Origin: Halobacteriales archaeon QH_7_66_36
Lineage (GTDB): Archaea > Halobacteriota > Halobacteria > Halobacteriales > Haloarculaceae
Reading direction: 5' to 3'
NCBI GenBank assembly: GCA_003021175.1
Contig: PXQV01000011.1
Coordinates: forward strand, 1 to 64,000
DNA length: 64,000 nucleotides
In this document: positions 42,842-51,064 of the stretch, one piece after another
Numbering within the stretch: position 1 is the stretch's first letter
Layout: the number at the start of each line of letters is the position of its first letter
Notes under the pieces: model-generated
Databases searched by the model: none
Told to the model about the DNA's origin: nothing
What the model saw: the letters and a program-made list of their open reading frames with translations, nothing else
Program-made: the position numbers and the translations under genes

Positions 42842-44026
42842 ATGCAGGCTGTCATCCTCGCGGCCGGAGAGGGCACTCGGATGCGCCCGCTCACGGACAC
42901 CGTGCCGAAGCCGATGTTGCCCGTGGCCGACCGACCGTTAGCGGCCCACACCGCCGACGCGGCGGTCGCGGCCGGCGCGGAGCAACTGATCTTCGTGATC
43001 GGCTACGAAGGGGACCGCGTTCGCGACTACTTCGGCGACGAGTATCGCGGGGTGTCGATCGCGTACGCGACCCAAGAGGAGCAACTCGGCACGGCCCACG
43101 CCGCCGCGGCCGCACGCGAACACCTCGACGGCGACTTCGTGGTGTTGAACGGCGACGACCTCTACGACACGGCGGCCGTCGAGACGCTGTTCGCGGAGTG
43201 TCCCGCGGTCGGTGCCTACGAGGTCGACGACCCACGGCCGTACGGCGTCTTCTCCGTAGACGGCGGCAGGGTGACGGCCGTCGTCGAGAAGCCCGACGAC
43301 CCGCCGAGCAACCGCGTCAACGTCGGGGCGTACCACTTCCCCGCCGAGGCCGCAGACTGGTTGGCCGACGTGGACCGGTCCGAGCGGGGCGAGTACGAGA
43401 TAACCGACGTGCTCGAACGGGTCATCGGTGCGTACGATGTGCGCGCCGTCCCGGTCGAGCGCTGGCTGGGGGTCGGTCGGCCGTGGGAGCTGCTGGCGGC
43501 GAACGAGTGGAAGCTCGCCGACCTCGACCGCCGCATCGAGGGGGACGTGCACGAACAGGCGGAGCTACGCGGCCCGGTCATTGTCGAAGCCGGGGCAGTG
43601 GTCGACGCCGGCGTCGTAATCGAGGGACCGACGCTCGTGTGCTCCGGCGCGGAGGTCGGGCCGAACGCGTATCTCCGAGGGGCGACGCTTGTCGGCCCGG
43701 ACGCACACGTCGGTCACGGCGTCGAGGTGAAGAACACGGTGCTGATGGCCGGCGCGAGCGTCCCGCATCTCTCCTACGTCGGTGACAGCGTCCTCGGCGA
43801 GAGCGTCAACTTCGGGGCCGGGACGCAGGTGGCGAACCTCCGGCACGACGAGGCGGAGGTGAAAGTGACGGTCAAGGGCGAGCGCGTCTCGACCGGTCGC
43901 CGGAAGTTCGGCGTCGTTGCCGGGCCGGGGGCGAAGACGGCGGTCAACACGTCGCTGAACGCCGGTGTCGTGCTGTCGGCGGGCGCGACGACGACGCCCG
44001 GTGAATCGGTCACGCGCGACCGGTGA
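42842..44026 (+). CDS. Sugar-phosphate nucleotidyltransferase, GlmU/RmlA-like
   Basis: A 394-residue two-domain protein. Residues about 1-230 are an NTP transferase with LAAGEGTRMRPLTD...KPMLPVAD, then VLNGDDLYD for magnesium and VEKPDDPPSN for sugar binding. Residues about 235-394 form a left-handed beta helix of hexapeptide repeats (VIVEAGAVVDAGVVIEGPTL, and on), ending NTSLNAGVVLSAGATTTPGE. The layout matches archaeal bifunctional UDP-GlcNAc or glucose-1-phosphate enzymes. Whether the second domain acetylates is not clear. It likely feeds surface-glycan synthesis. Confidence 0.85.
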   Translation: MQAVILAAGEGTRMRPLTDTVPKPMLPVADRPLAAHTADAAVAAGAEQLIFVIGYEGDRVRDYFGDEYRGVSIAYATQEEQLGTAHAAAAAREHLDGDFVVLNGDDLYDTAAVETLFAECPAVGAYEVDDPRPYGVFSVDGGRVTAVVEKPDDPPSNRVNVGAYHFPAEAADWLADVDRSERGEYEITDVLERVIGAYDVRAVPVERWLGVGRPWELLAANEWKLADLDRRIEGDVHEQAELRGPVIVEAGAVVDAGVVIEGPTLVCSGAEVGPNAYLRGATLVGPDAHVGHGVEVKNTVLMAGASVPHLSYVGDSVLGESVNFGAGTQVANLRHDEAEVKVTVKGERVSTGRRKFGVVAGPGAKTAVNTSLNAGVVLSAGATTTPGESVTRDR

Positions 44027-44149
44027 CATAGCGGTCAAGTGTCGAGGGCGACCGCGCGTCGTTTTCACCGGTGATCTTGCACCGCACTAATGCACGCGGG
44101 TTTCGCCGCCGTGGGTACGGCTAAGTAGGCGGGGCCAAACGTTCGGCCG

Positions 44150-44344
44150 ATGGAGGACCCGACGTCCGACCTCGCCGAGGACGTATCTGCCGAGGACGCC
44201 CCTAACTGTGGAACCTGCGGTGAGCCGCTGGCCGACGCGGCGAATCACACGGTGGTCACGTGGATAGCTGACGGTGAGGTGCAGACGACTCACTTCTGTG
44301 ACGACACGTGTCGCCAGCAGTGGGACGGCTCGCGGTCAGAGTAG
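44150..44344 (+). CDS. Small zinc-finger protein
   Basis: A 64-residue acidic protein with a single zinc site: NCGTCGEPL and, 21 residues later, FCDDTCRQQW (C-x2-C ... C-x3-C). Such small haloarchaeal zinc proteins have no assigned role. A CTAAGTA TATA-like element lies 23-29 nt before the ATG. Its last 89 bp overlap the convergent membrane-protein gene on the other strand. Confidence 0.7.
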   Translation: MEDPTSDLAEDVSAEDAPNCGTCGEPLADAANHTVVTWIADGEVQTTHFCDDTCRQQWDGSRSE

Positions 44345-44717
44345 CGACCCCCCCGAGTATGATGACGGCGAGGTTGTTCGCGAGCACGGCCAAGCCGACG
44401 AACAGGAGGAGCCCGATGAACACCTCGATGAGATAGGCGAACGGCCGGCGGTACTGCGGCTGTGTCGCGCGGAGTAACTCGACTAACGCGTAAAAGAACG
44501 CGGCAACGAGCACGACCGCGAGGAGATTGACCGTCGCGAGGGCGACCGCTCCCCGTCTGAGCGCCCACTGCACCAGCGGATTCGACTCCGTCGCCACCCC
44601 GTGAACCCGGGCCGCGAACACCGTCGTGATCATGTCGACGGTAACGAGGAGAAACAGTGAGACGGCGAACCAGCTCCAGTATTCGGTGATCAGTTCGTCG
44701 AGGCGCTCTCCTCGCAT
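44256..44717 (-). CDS. Multi-pass membrane protein (DUF5658-like)
   Basis: A 153-residue membrane protein with about three helices: WFAVSLFLLVTVDMITTVFAA, VNLLAVVLVAAFFYALVELL and LIEVFIGLLLFVGLAVLANNLAVIILGG. DMITTVFAARVHGVATESNPLVQW resembles the DUF5658 pattern (T..FA...G..E.NP). The last 30 residues after VATLTAS are hydrophilic and are encoded by the strand opposite the zinc-finger gene. Function unknown. The stop position is firm because no earlier stop occurs, so the antiparallel overlap is real if both genes are. Confidence 0.7.
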   Translation of the reverse strand: MRGERLDELITEYWSWFAVSLFLLVTVDMITTVFAARVHGVATESNPLVQWALRRGAVALATVNLLAVVLVAAFFYALVELLRATQPQYRRPFAYLIEVFIGLLLFVGLAVLANNLAVIILGGVATLTASRPTAGDTCRHRSESSAPHRQLST

Positions 44718-44799
44718 ACTTGTATTAACGAAGAGCGCACGTATAGCATTCGGGCCCTGACCCCGACGGAATCTTGAGTCGGCCAGTCCAACGTGGCGT

Positions 44800-47118
44800 G
44801 TGGACGAAACCGTCGCTGCGCTGCGGGAACGACCGTACTACGACGGGCAGATACGCGACCATCGAACGGTGCCGGGACGCGAGGCGACGACGCGCGAACT
44901 GGACACGGCCGACCGACTTGCGAGCGCGCTCGCGGACCGGGGTATCACCGAACTGTACGAGCATCAGGCGAATGCAATCGAGGCCGTACGCGACGGACAG
45001 AACGTCGTGCTCGCGACGCCCACGGCCTCCGGAAAGTCGCTGGCGTACACCGTGCCGGCGTTCGAGCGCGCGATGGACCACACAGGGACGACGCTCTACG
45101 TCGGCCCGCAGGTAGCCCTGATCAACGACCAGCGCGAGACGCTCTCCGATCTCGCGGACGGTCTCGGATTCGGATCGCGCGTCACGGTCGATGAGTACAC
45201 CGGCCAGTTGTCTCGCTCCGAGAAGGAAGCCGTCCGCGAGCGCCAGCCGACGGTGTTGCTCGCGACGCCCGATATGCTTCACTACGGCATCCTCCCGCAC
45301 GCCCATCGGCTGTGGGACTGGTTCTTCGAACGGCTGGAAACCGTGGTCGTCGACGAGGTGCACGCGTACCGTGGCGTCTTCGGCAGTCACGTCTCGCTCG
45401 TCTGTCGGCGGCTCAACCGCATCTGCGAGCGGTTCGGCGCGTCGCCCGAGTACGTCTGCTGTTCGGCGACCATCGGCAACCCCGTCGAGCACGCGGCAAC
45501 GGTGGCCGGCCGCGATCCGGAGTCGTTCACGCTCGTCGACACCGACACGTCGGCCTCCGGACCGACACACTGGGTGTGGTGGAACCCGCCCGAGCGTGAG
45601 AGTGGTGGCTTCGACGACGGGTCGCGCCGGCGATCCTCCCACGTCGAGTCGAAGCGACTGTTCTGTGATCTCGTGAGCCGCGGCCACCAGACGGTCGTGT
45701 TCACTCCCTCGCGGCAGACGGCCGAGCGGTACGCGACGGACTCCTCGCAGGCGCTTCGCGAACGCGGAGACCACGGCGTGGCCGGGTCGGTCGAGGCGTA
45801 TCAGGCCGCGCTGCGCGACGACCGCCGCGACGACATCGAGACGGGGTTGAAATCCGGCGAGGTGCGCGGCGTCTGGTCGACGAACGCGCTGGAACTCGGC
45901 GTCGACATCGGCGGACTGGACTGCGTGATCCTCGACGGCTATCCCGGCACGCGGATGAACGCCTTCCAGCAGGCCGGGCGGGCCGGCCGCGGCACCGACT
46001 CGTCGCTGGTCGTCGTCGTCCCCGGCGAGGACCAGCTCGACCAGTACTTCGCGCGCAATCCCGCGGACTTCTTCGACGGCGACCCCGAGCAGGCGGTCTC
46101 GACCCCGACGAACGACCAACTGCTCCCCGAGCACGTCCGCTCGGCCGCACGCGAGACGTGGCTGAAGCCCGACGACGACCGCCACTTCGGCGATGGCTTT
46201 CCGGACCTCGTCACGCATCTCGAATCGCGGGGACTGCTGGACCGCCGCTCGACCGCCGACGGCACCCGGTGGATCGACGGCGGCGACGGCTCCCCGCAAC
46301 ACGAGATGAGTCTGCGAACCGTCTCCGACCGCGACATCGAACTCACCGACCGACGCAACGGCGAGACCATCGCGTCGCTCCCGTTCGAGGACGGACTGCG
46401 CGATGCCCACCCCGGTGCGGTGTATCACCATCAGGGGCAGACGTACGAGGTGGTGGATCTGGACCTGAGCCACGGCATCGCGGAGCTGGAGCCGACGTGG
46501 GCCGACTACTACACGCGAACGCTCCACGAGAAAGAGATAACCGTCGAGCGCGACATCCGCGAGAGCGAACTCGCCGCCCGCCCGGACGTGCCGGTGCGGT
46601 TCGCCGAGGTGACGATGCGAAAACAGATCACGGGATTCGAGCGCCGGGACGCGAACACGGGCGAGACGCTGGGCGAGGAGTCGCTCGACCTGCCGGAGAC
46701 GACGCTTCGGACGCGCGCGCTCTACTTCACCGTCCCCGACGATCTCGACCGGGCACTGCGCGAGGGTGGAGACCTACCCGGTGGCATCCACGCCGCCGAA
46801 CACGCGATGATATCTATGTTTCCCGCCGAACTGCTCTGTGACCGCGGTGACATCGGCGGGCTGTCGACGCCGCTGCACCCCCACACCGGTCGGGCGACGA
46901 TATTCATCTACGACGGCTACCCGGGCGGGGTGGGACTGGTGCGAGCGGGCTACGAGACCGTCGACGCGCACATGGGGCGCACGCTGTCGATGTTGCGTGC
47001 CTGCCCCTGCGAGGACGGCTGTCCGGCCTGCGTCCAGTCACCGCACTGTGGTAACGCGAACTCGCCGCTCGACAAGGAGTTAGCGTCGCTCCTGCTCGAC
47101 GGCCTGACCGGGGGTTAA
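44800..47118 (+). CDS. DEAD/DEAH helicase of the Hrq1/MrfA (YprA) group
   Basis: A 772-residue superfamily 2 helicase. Motif I is ATPTASGKS, motif II DEVH, motif III CSATIGN and motif VI FQQAGRAGRGTDS. The C-terminal MZB-type domain carries a four-Cys cluster, CPCEDGCPACVQSPHCGN, as in MrfA and Hrq1, where it binds zinc. These helicases move 3' to 5' and act in cross-link repair. The GTG at 44800 (MDETVAALRERPYYDGQ) is the start; a QVAL/IND segment follows motif I as usual. The gene is convergent with a small membrane ORF by a 4-nt overlap. Confidence 0.9.
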   Translation: MDETVAALRERPYYDGQIRDHRTVPGREATTRELDTADRLASALADRGITELYEHQANAIEAVRDGQNVVLATPTASGKSLAYTVPAFERAMDHTGTTLYVGPQVALINDQRETLSDLADGLGFGSRVTVDEYTGQLSRSEKEAVRERQPTVLLATPDMLHYGILPHAHRLWDWFFERLETVVVDEVHAYRGVFGSHVSLVCRRLNRICERFGASPEYVCCSATIGNPVEHAATVAGRDPESFTLVDTDTSASGPTHWVWWNPPERESGGFDDGSRRRSSHVESKRLFCDLVSRGHQTVVFTPSRQTAERYATDSSQALRERGDHGVAGSVEAYQAALRDDRRDDIETGLKSGEVRGVWSTNALELGVDIGGLDCVILDGYPGTRMNAFQQAGRAGRGTDSSLVVVVPGEDQLDQYFARNPADFFDGDPEQAVSTPTNDQLLPEHVRSAARETWLKPDDDRHFGDGFPDLVTHLESRGLLDRRSTADGTRWIDGGDGSPQHEMSLRTVSDRDIELTDRRNGETIASLPFEDGLRDAHPGAVYHHQGQTYEVVDLDLSHGIAELEPTWADYYTRTLHEKEITVERDIRESELAARPDVPVRFAEVTMRKQITGFERRDANTGETLGEESLDLPETTLRTRALYFTVPDDLDRALREGGDLPGGIHAAEHAMISMFPAELLCDRGDIGGLSTPLHPHTGRATIFIYDGYPGGVGLVRAGYETVDAHMGRTLSMLRACPCEDGCPACVQSPHCGNANSPLDKELASLLLDGLTGG

Positions 47119-47252
47119 TGGCCGGTGCCGTGGTCGTCGTCCTGCTTCGCCTCGCTGAGTATCTCGCTGAGATAGTGGACGCAGGCGAACGCGAACAGGA
47201 TCAACACGACCACGACGAGCGCGATCAGTGCGAACACGACGTGACTGCTCAT
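47115..47252 (-). CDS. Small single-pass membrane protein
   Basis: A 45-residue frame, MSSHVVFALIALVVVVLILF, then AFACVHYLSEILSEAKQDDD and HGTGH. One hydrophobic helix covers about residues 6-26; the C-terminal half is amphipathic and acidic. The TAA stop overlaps the stop of the helicase gene. A TACTTTC TATA-like element lies about 23-30 nt upstream. I cannot assign a function. The frame is a clean membrane-protein pattern within a space otherwise empty of genes. Confidence 0.55.
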   Translation of the reverse strand: MSSHVVFALIALVVVVLILFAFACVHYLSEILSEAKQDDDHGTGH

Positions 47253-47296
47253 ACCGACACTCGCGGATCACCGGACAAGAAAGTACCTATCGCGTG

Positions 47297-48889
47297 TTAC
47301 ACCCGACGGCGCTCGTCTTCCCAGTACGCGTCGCGGATCTCGTACTTCTGAACCTTTCCGGTGGCGGTCTCGGGGAGATCGTCTTGGAACTCGACGCGGC
47401 GCGGGATCTTGTAGGCGGCCATCCGCTCGCGGGCGAACTCACGGATATCGTCGCCCGTGAGGTCGGCACCCGCCTTCTCGACGATGATAGCGGTCACCTG
47501 CTCACCGAGGTCGTCGTGTGGCGTGCCGACGACGGCCGCCTTCAGCACGTCCGGGTGGTCGTAGAGCGCGTCCTCCACCTCGATGGAGGAGACGTTCTCG
47601 CCGCCGGTGATGATGATGTCTTTCCGGCGGTCCTTGATCTGTATCATTCCGTTCTCGTCGATGGTCGCCACGTCGCCGGTGTGGAACCAGCCTTCGGCGC
47701 GCTCGTTGAACGTCTCGTGGGTGATATCCGGCTTGTTCAGATACCGGTCCATCACCTGATTCCCCTTGACGACGACTTCGCCCATCGTCTCGTCGTCGCG
47801 GGGCACGTCGTCGCCGTTCTCGTCGACGACGCGGAGTTGCGTCGCCAGCGTCGCGAACCCCTGTCTGACCGTGATGTCGGCGGCGCGGTCCGTCTCGCTG
47901 ATGCGGCGCGGCGAGTTCGAGGTCGTGATGAGCGGTGCCGTCTCCGTGAGGCCGTACAGTTGGATGAGTCGCCAGCCGAACGACTCCTCCACCTGTTCGA
48001 TGGTCGCCTTCGGCGGCGGACTCCCCGCGGTCGCCAGCCGCACGTCTCGGGCACCGGTCGTCTCCGGATGGTTCGTCTCGTACTCCTCGATGAGTCGGTT
48101 GAGCACCGTCGGCGCGCCACACAGATACGACACGTCGTGCTCGCGGATGGCCGCGAACGTATCCGCCGGGTCGAACGACCGCTGACAGACGTGGGTCGCG
48201 CCGAGTCCCGTCACGGCGTAGGTGTGTCCCCAGCCGTTACAGTGGAACATCGGCAGCGTCCACAGATACGTGTCGTCGTCCGACAGCTCCATGTGGTGGA
48301 CGAGGATGAGCGCGTGGACGTGTTCCGTCCGGTGGGTCCGGACGACGCCCTTCGGCTCGCCCGTCGTCCCCGAGGTGTAGTTGATCGACGCGTCGTCCTC
48401 CTCGTCGATGTCGGGGCGGTCGGGCGCGGTCGAATCTCCCGACTGGAGCACGTCCTCGTACTCGTCCCACTCGCCGTCGATCCGGTCGGCACCGTAGCCG
48501 ACGAACCGGTCGGCCGGCACGTCCTCGCGGATCGGTTCGACCTCGCCGGCGTACGCGTGGTCGGCGATGACCAGCTCGGCCTCGCAGTCGTTGAGGATGT
48601 ACTCGTACTCGTCGGCGATGAGCCGGTAGTTGATCGGGACGAACACCATCCCCAACTGCTGAACGGCGAACTGCGTTTCGAGGAAGTAGTGGGTGTTCCC
48701 CGAGACGAGCGCAACCCTGTCTCCCCGTTCGAGTCCCATGTCGAGCAGGGCGTTCGACAGCTTGTTCACCCGGTCGTCGAACTCCGCGTACGTGTACTCC
48801 GTCCCGTCGTCGGCGACGACGGCAGTCACGTCGTCGTAGAGTTCGACCCCCCGGTCGAGGAAATCCGTCGTGAGCATCGGCACGTTCAT
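47297..48889 (-). CDS. AMP-dependent acyl-CoA synthetase
   Basis: A 530-residue adenylate-forming enzyme. The ATP-binding loop is [13 protein letters not shown], followed by [21 protein letters not shown] and the hinge region [16 protein letters not shown]. The catalytic lysine of the C-terminal domain is in [13 protein letters not shown]. It activates a carboxylic acid as acyl-AMP and then acyl-CoA; medium or long fatty acids are likely, given the family, but the substrate is not fixed. A large inverted repeat lies 24-75 bp upstream of the start. Confidence 0.9.
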   Translation of the reverse strand: MNVPMLTTDFLDRGVELYDDVTAVVADDGTEYTYAEFDDRVNKLSNALLDMGLERGDRVALVSGNTHYFLETQFAVQQLGMVFVPINYRLIADEYEYILNDCEAELVIADHAYAGEVEPIREDVPADRFVGYGADRIDGEWDEYEDVLQSGDSTAPDRPDIDEEDDASINYTSGTTGEPKGVVRTHRTEHVHALILVHHMELSDDDTYLWTLPMFHCNGWGHTYAVTGLGATHVCQRSFDPADTFAAIREHDVSYLCGAPTVLNRLIEEYETNHPETTGARDVRLATAGSPPPKATIEQVEESFGWRLIQLYGLTETAPLITTSNSPRRISETDRAADITVRQGFATLATQLRVVDENGDDVPRDDETMGEVVVKGNQVMDRYLNKPDITHETFNERAEGWFHTGDVATIDENGMIQIKDRRKDIIITGGENVSSIEVEDALYDHPDVLKAAVVGTPHDDLGEQVTAIIVEKAGADLTGDDIREFARERMAAYKIPRRVEFQDDLPETATGKVQKYEIRDAYWEDERRRV

Positions 48890-48912
48890 CGGTATCGCCT
48901 CACGTCACTCCT

Positions 48913-48964
48913 GTGAGGGCCGGCACAAAAAGGGTGTCCGCTAAACACTGATCGCCGGCCTCAC
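48913..48964. promoter_or_regulatory. Inverted repeat over the acyl-CoA synthetase promoter
   Basis: GTGAGGGCCGGC (48913-48924) pairs with GCCGGCCTCAC (48954-48964), 11 bp plus a one-base bulge, across 29 nt that hold T-rich TATA-like stretches on the minus strand (CCTTTTTGTG, TTTAGC). The gene starts at 48889. The geometry suits an operator that encloses the promoter. The remaining spacer to 49107 shows nothing further. Confidence 0.4.
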
Positions 48965-49107
48965 ACCAAGGCGGTCGGCGCAGAGAAGCACTACGTCGGG
49001 ATCAGGAGTCGATTTCGGATAGCACGAAGCGCGAGACGCGACGATACGTCGAGAACCCACATTTGAAGGGCCGGAACTGACGCGGATGCCGGGCCAAGCG
49101 ACGGGCG

Positions 49108-50037
49108 ATGTCGAAGTGTCTCCTCTACGGCGGCAAGGGCGGGGTCGGGAAGACGACCTGTGCGTCGGCCTCGGCGCTGGCTCGGGCGCGGCGCGGCGAC
49201 CGGACGCTCGTCGTCTCCACCGACCCGGCACACTCACTCGGTGACGTGTTCGACGCGCCGGTCAAGACCGAGCCGACGCCGGTGTGCGACGACCGGCCAC
49301 TGTACGCCGTCGAAGTCGACCCCGAGACGCGTCTCGGCGAGAAGTACGCGGAGACGTTCGACACGCTCGTAGGCGAAATCGAACGACTCGGCGTCGACCT
49401 CCCGACCCGGGCCGATCTTGACGCTCGCAGCGTCATCGGGAGCGACGAACTCGCCGCCGTTGACCTGTTCGGTCGCTACGCGGCGGACGACGACTGGGAT
49501 CGGGTCGTGTTCGACACGGCACCGACCGGCCACACGCTCCGTCTCCTCCGGCTCCCCCGCGTGCTCGACTCGACGCTGGGGCGAGCAGCTGAGATCAAGT
49601 CCCGCGTCGACGCGGTGACCTCGACGGTGACTGGCCTGTTCAGCGGCGACGACACCGAAAGGTTGGCGGCGGTGGATATCGACGGCACCCGGAACCGGAT
49701 CGAACGCGTCGCCGAGACGCTCCACGACCCCGAGCGAACGCAGTTCCGGGCCGTCATGGAGCCGGAACGGCTGTCGTTGCGCGAGACGGAGCGGCTGCTC
49801 GACCGACTCCGCGAGGAGGACATTTCGGTCGACTACGTGGTCGCGAACAAGGTTCTCGAAAGTATCGACGACTCGTGTTCGCTGTGTTCTGCCCGCCGCG
49901 AGAGGCAGGCAGACGTGCTGTCCGCGGCGGCCGACCGATTCGACGCACCCCTCGTGACCGTCCCGCTGCTCGAAGCCCCCGCCGACGAGCGGGTCCGGAC
50001 AGTCGCTGACCGCTTCGCAACCGACGGCACGACGTGA
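49108..50037 (+). CDS. ArsA/Get3 family ATPase
   Basis: A 309-residue deviant-Walker P-loop ATPase. The P-loop is YGGKGGVGKTTCA at residues 7-19 with the signature lysine. VVFDTAPTGHTLRLLRLP is switch II. A zinc-type Cys pair is in SIDDSCSLCSARRERQ near residue 255. Get3 homologues deliver tail-anchored membrane proteins, while ArsA homologues drive arsenite export. No arsB/arsR lies nearby, so a membrane-protein targeting role is as likely. The ATP-binding core is complete and the protein has one ATPase domain. Confidence 0.88.
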   Translation: MSKCLLYGGKGGVGKTTCASASALARARRGDRTLVVSTDPAHSLGDVFDAPVKTEPTPVCDDRPLYAVEVDPETRLGEKYAETFDTLVGEIERLGVDLPTRADLDARSVIGSDELAAVDLFGRYAADDDWDRVVFDTAPTGHTLRLLRLPRVLDSTLGRAAEIKSRVDAVTSTVTGLFSGDDTERLAAVDIDGTRNRIERVAETLHDPERTQFRAVMEPERLSLRETERLLDRLREEDISVDYVVANKVLESIDDSCSLCSARRERQADVLSAAADRFDAPLVTVPLLEAPADERVRTVADRFATDGTT

Positions 50038-50052
50038 CGCTCCCCGCGCCGT

Positions 50053-50709
50053 CTACACCAGTTCGCGAACGGCAGTCAGACTCTCCACGTCGTAGGTCGG
50101 CGTGGCGTCGAGCGTCCGGTCGGCGTTGTGTTCCCGGCGGAGGAAGGCAACGTCGTAGTCCGCTCGCTTGCCCGCGCGAATGTCGCTCTCGCTGTCACCG
50201 ACGTACAGCGGGTTCTGACAGCCGAGGTCGGCGGTGGCCTGCTCCAAGTACAGCGGATCGGGCTTCTTGCGTCGGAGGCTGTCGCGCGTCGGGTCGCGAG
50301 CACGGACCGTCTCGAAGTGGTCGGCGAGTCCGTGATGGTCGAGCACGAACTCGACGATTCGGGCCTGATTGTTGCTGACGACGCCGAGCGGCAGGTCGAG
50401 TCGGTCGAGCGCGTGAACGTCGTCGTAGATGAACTTCCGGCCCGCCGTCGTCTCCGCTCGAAGGAGTTCCTCGATCCGTGTCTCGCGGTGGTGCCAGAGC
50501 CGGTCGGGGTCGACGCCGTGCCGGTCGGCGACGGCGCGCAGCTCCGCGTCCGACACGCGGATCGCGAGCGCTCGGAGGTCTTCCCGGCGCGGGTCGCTGA
50601 TCCCCGCATCGCGGAAGGCGTCCGCGGTCGCCTCGTGGAGCGCCGGCTTCCCACAGAGCGTCACGAGCACGCCGTCGTGATCGAACAGCACTCCGTCGTA
50701 CGCGGCCAT
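50053..50709 (-). CDS. HAD superfamily hydrolase
   Basis: A 218-residue HAD phosphatase. The nucleophile motif is VLFDHDGVLVT (D10, D12), motif II is GVVSNNQ, and motif III/IV is RKKPDPL followed by YVGDSESDIRAG. A helical cap of about 75 residues lies between motifs I and II. The group includes phosphoglycolate phosphatases; substrate unknown. The ATG at 50709 yields a normal start. It converges with the ArsA gene, 15 bp apart. Confidence 0.85.
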   Translation of the reverse strand: MAAYDGVLFDHDGVLVTLCGKPALHEATADAFRDAGISDPRREDLRALAIRVSDAELRAVADRHGVDPDRLWHHRETRIEELLRAETTAGRKFIYDDVHALDRLDLPLGVVSNNQARIVEFVLDHHGLADHFETVRARDPTRDSLRRKKPDPLYLEQATADLGCQNPLYVGDSESDIRAGKRADYDVAFLRREHNADRTLDATPTYDVESLTAVRELV

Positions 50710-50833
50710 TACTGACCGGTGCGGTCTGAGTCAACTGAGCGTGTCGGTCACCGGTGGTTCTGCCGCGGACTGGCGGACCGGGCCTCCCATGTTCGGCAGT
50801 AGGTCGAAACTGGTCGTGCGCATATCTCCGGTG

Positions 50834-51028
50834 ATGAGTGAGGCAGACACGCGCGGACGCGACGCGACGAACAGGGAGTGTCCGAAGTGTCGGTCGACCG
50901 CTCACACGAAGCAGTTGGACGAGACACCCCGACAGAGCGCAGGCGTCCTCGTCGAACGACGGTACGTCTGTGAGACGCCGTCGGGGTGTGGATACACGTG
51001 GACGGTCGACGCGTACGGTGACTTCTGA
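50834..51028 (+). CDS. Small TFIIS-type zinc-ribbon protein
   Basis: A 64-residue protein from ATG 50834; an upstream in-frame start would add 31 unlikely residues. It has an acidic leader (MSEADTRGRD), then ECPKCRS and, 26 residues later, VCETPSGCGYTWTVDAYG. Two Cys pairs (C-x2-C, C-x6-C) with the YTW segment resemble zinc ribbons of TFIIS and Rpo subunits. It might bind nucleic acid. Function not assigned. Confidence 0.65.
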   Translation: MSEADTRGRDATNRECPKCRSTAHTKQLDETPRQSAGVLVERRYVCETPSGCGYTWTVDAYGDF

Positions 51029-51064
51029 CCGATTGCACCGACCACCGTCCAAGACTGACGCCTT

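Noticed and set aside
49108-50037. Arsenic resistance locus
   Set aside because: A single ArsA-type ATPase domain without arsB, arsR, arsD or arsM nearby; Get3-type function is equally likely.
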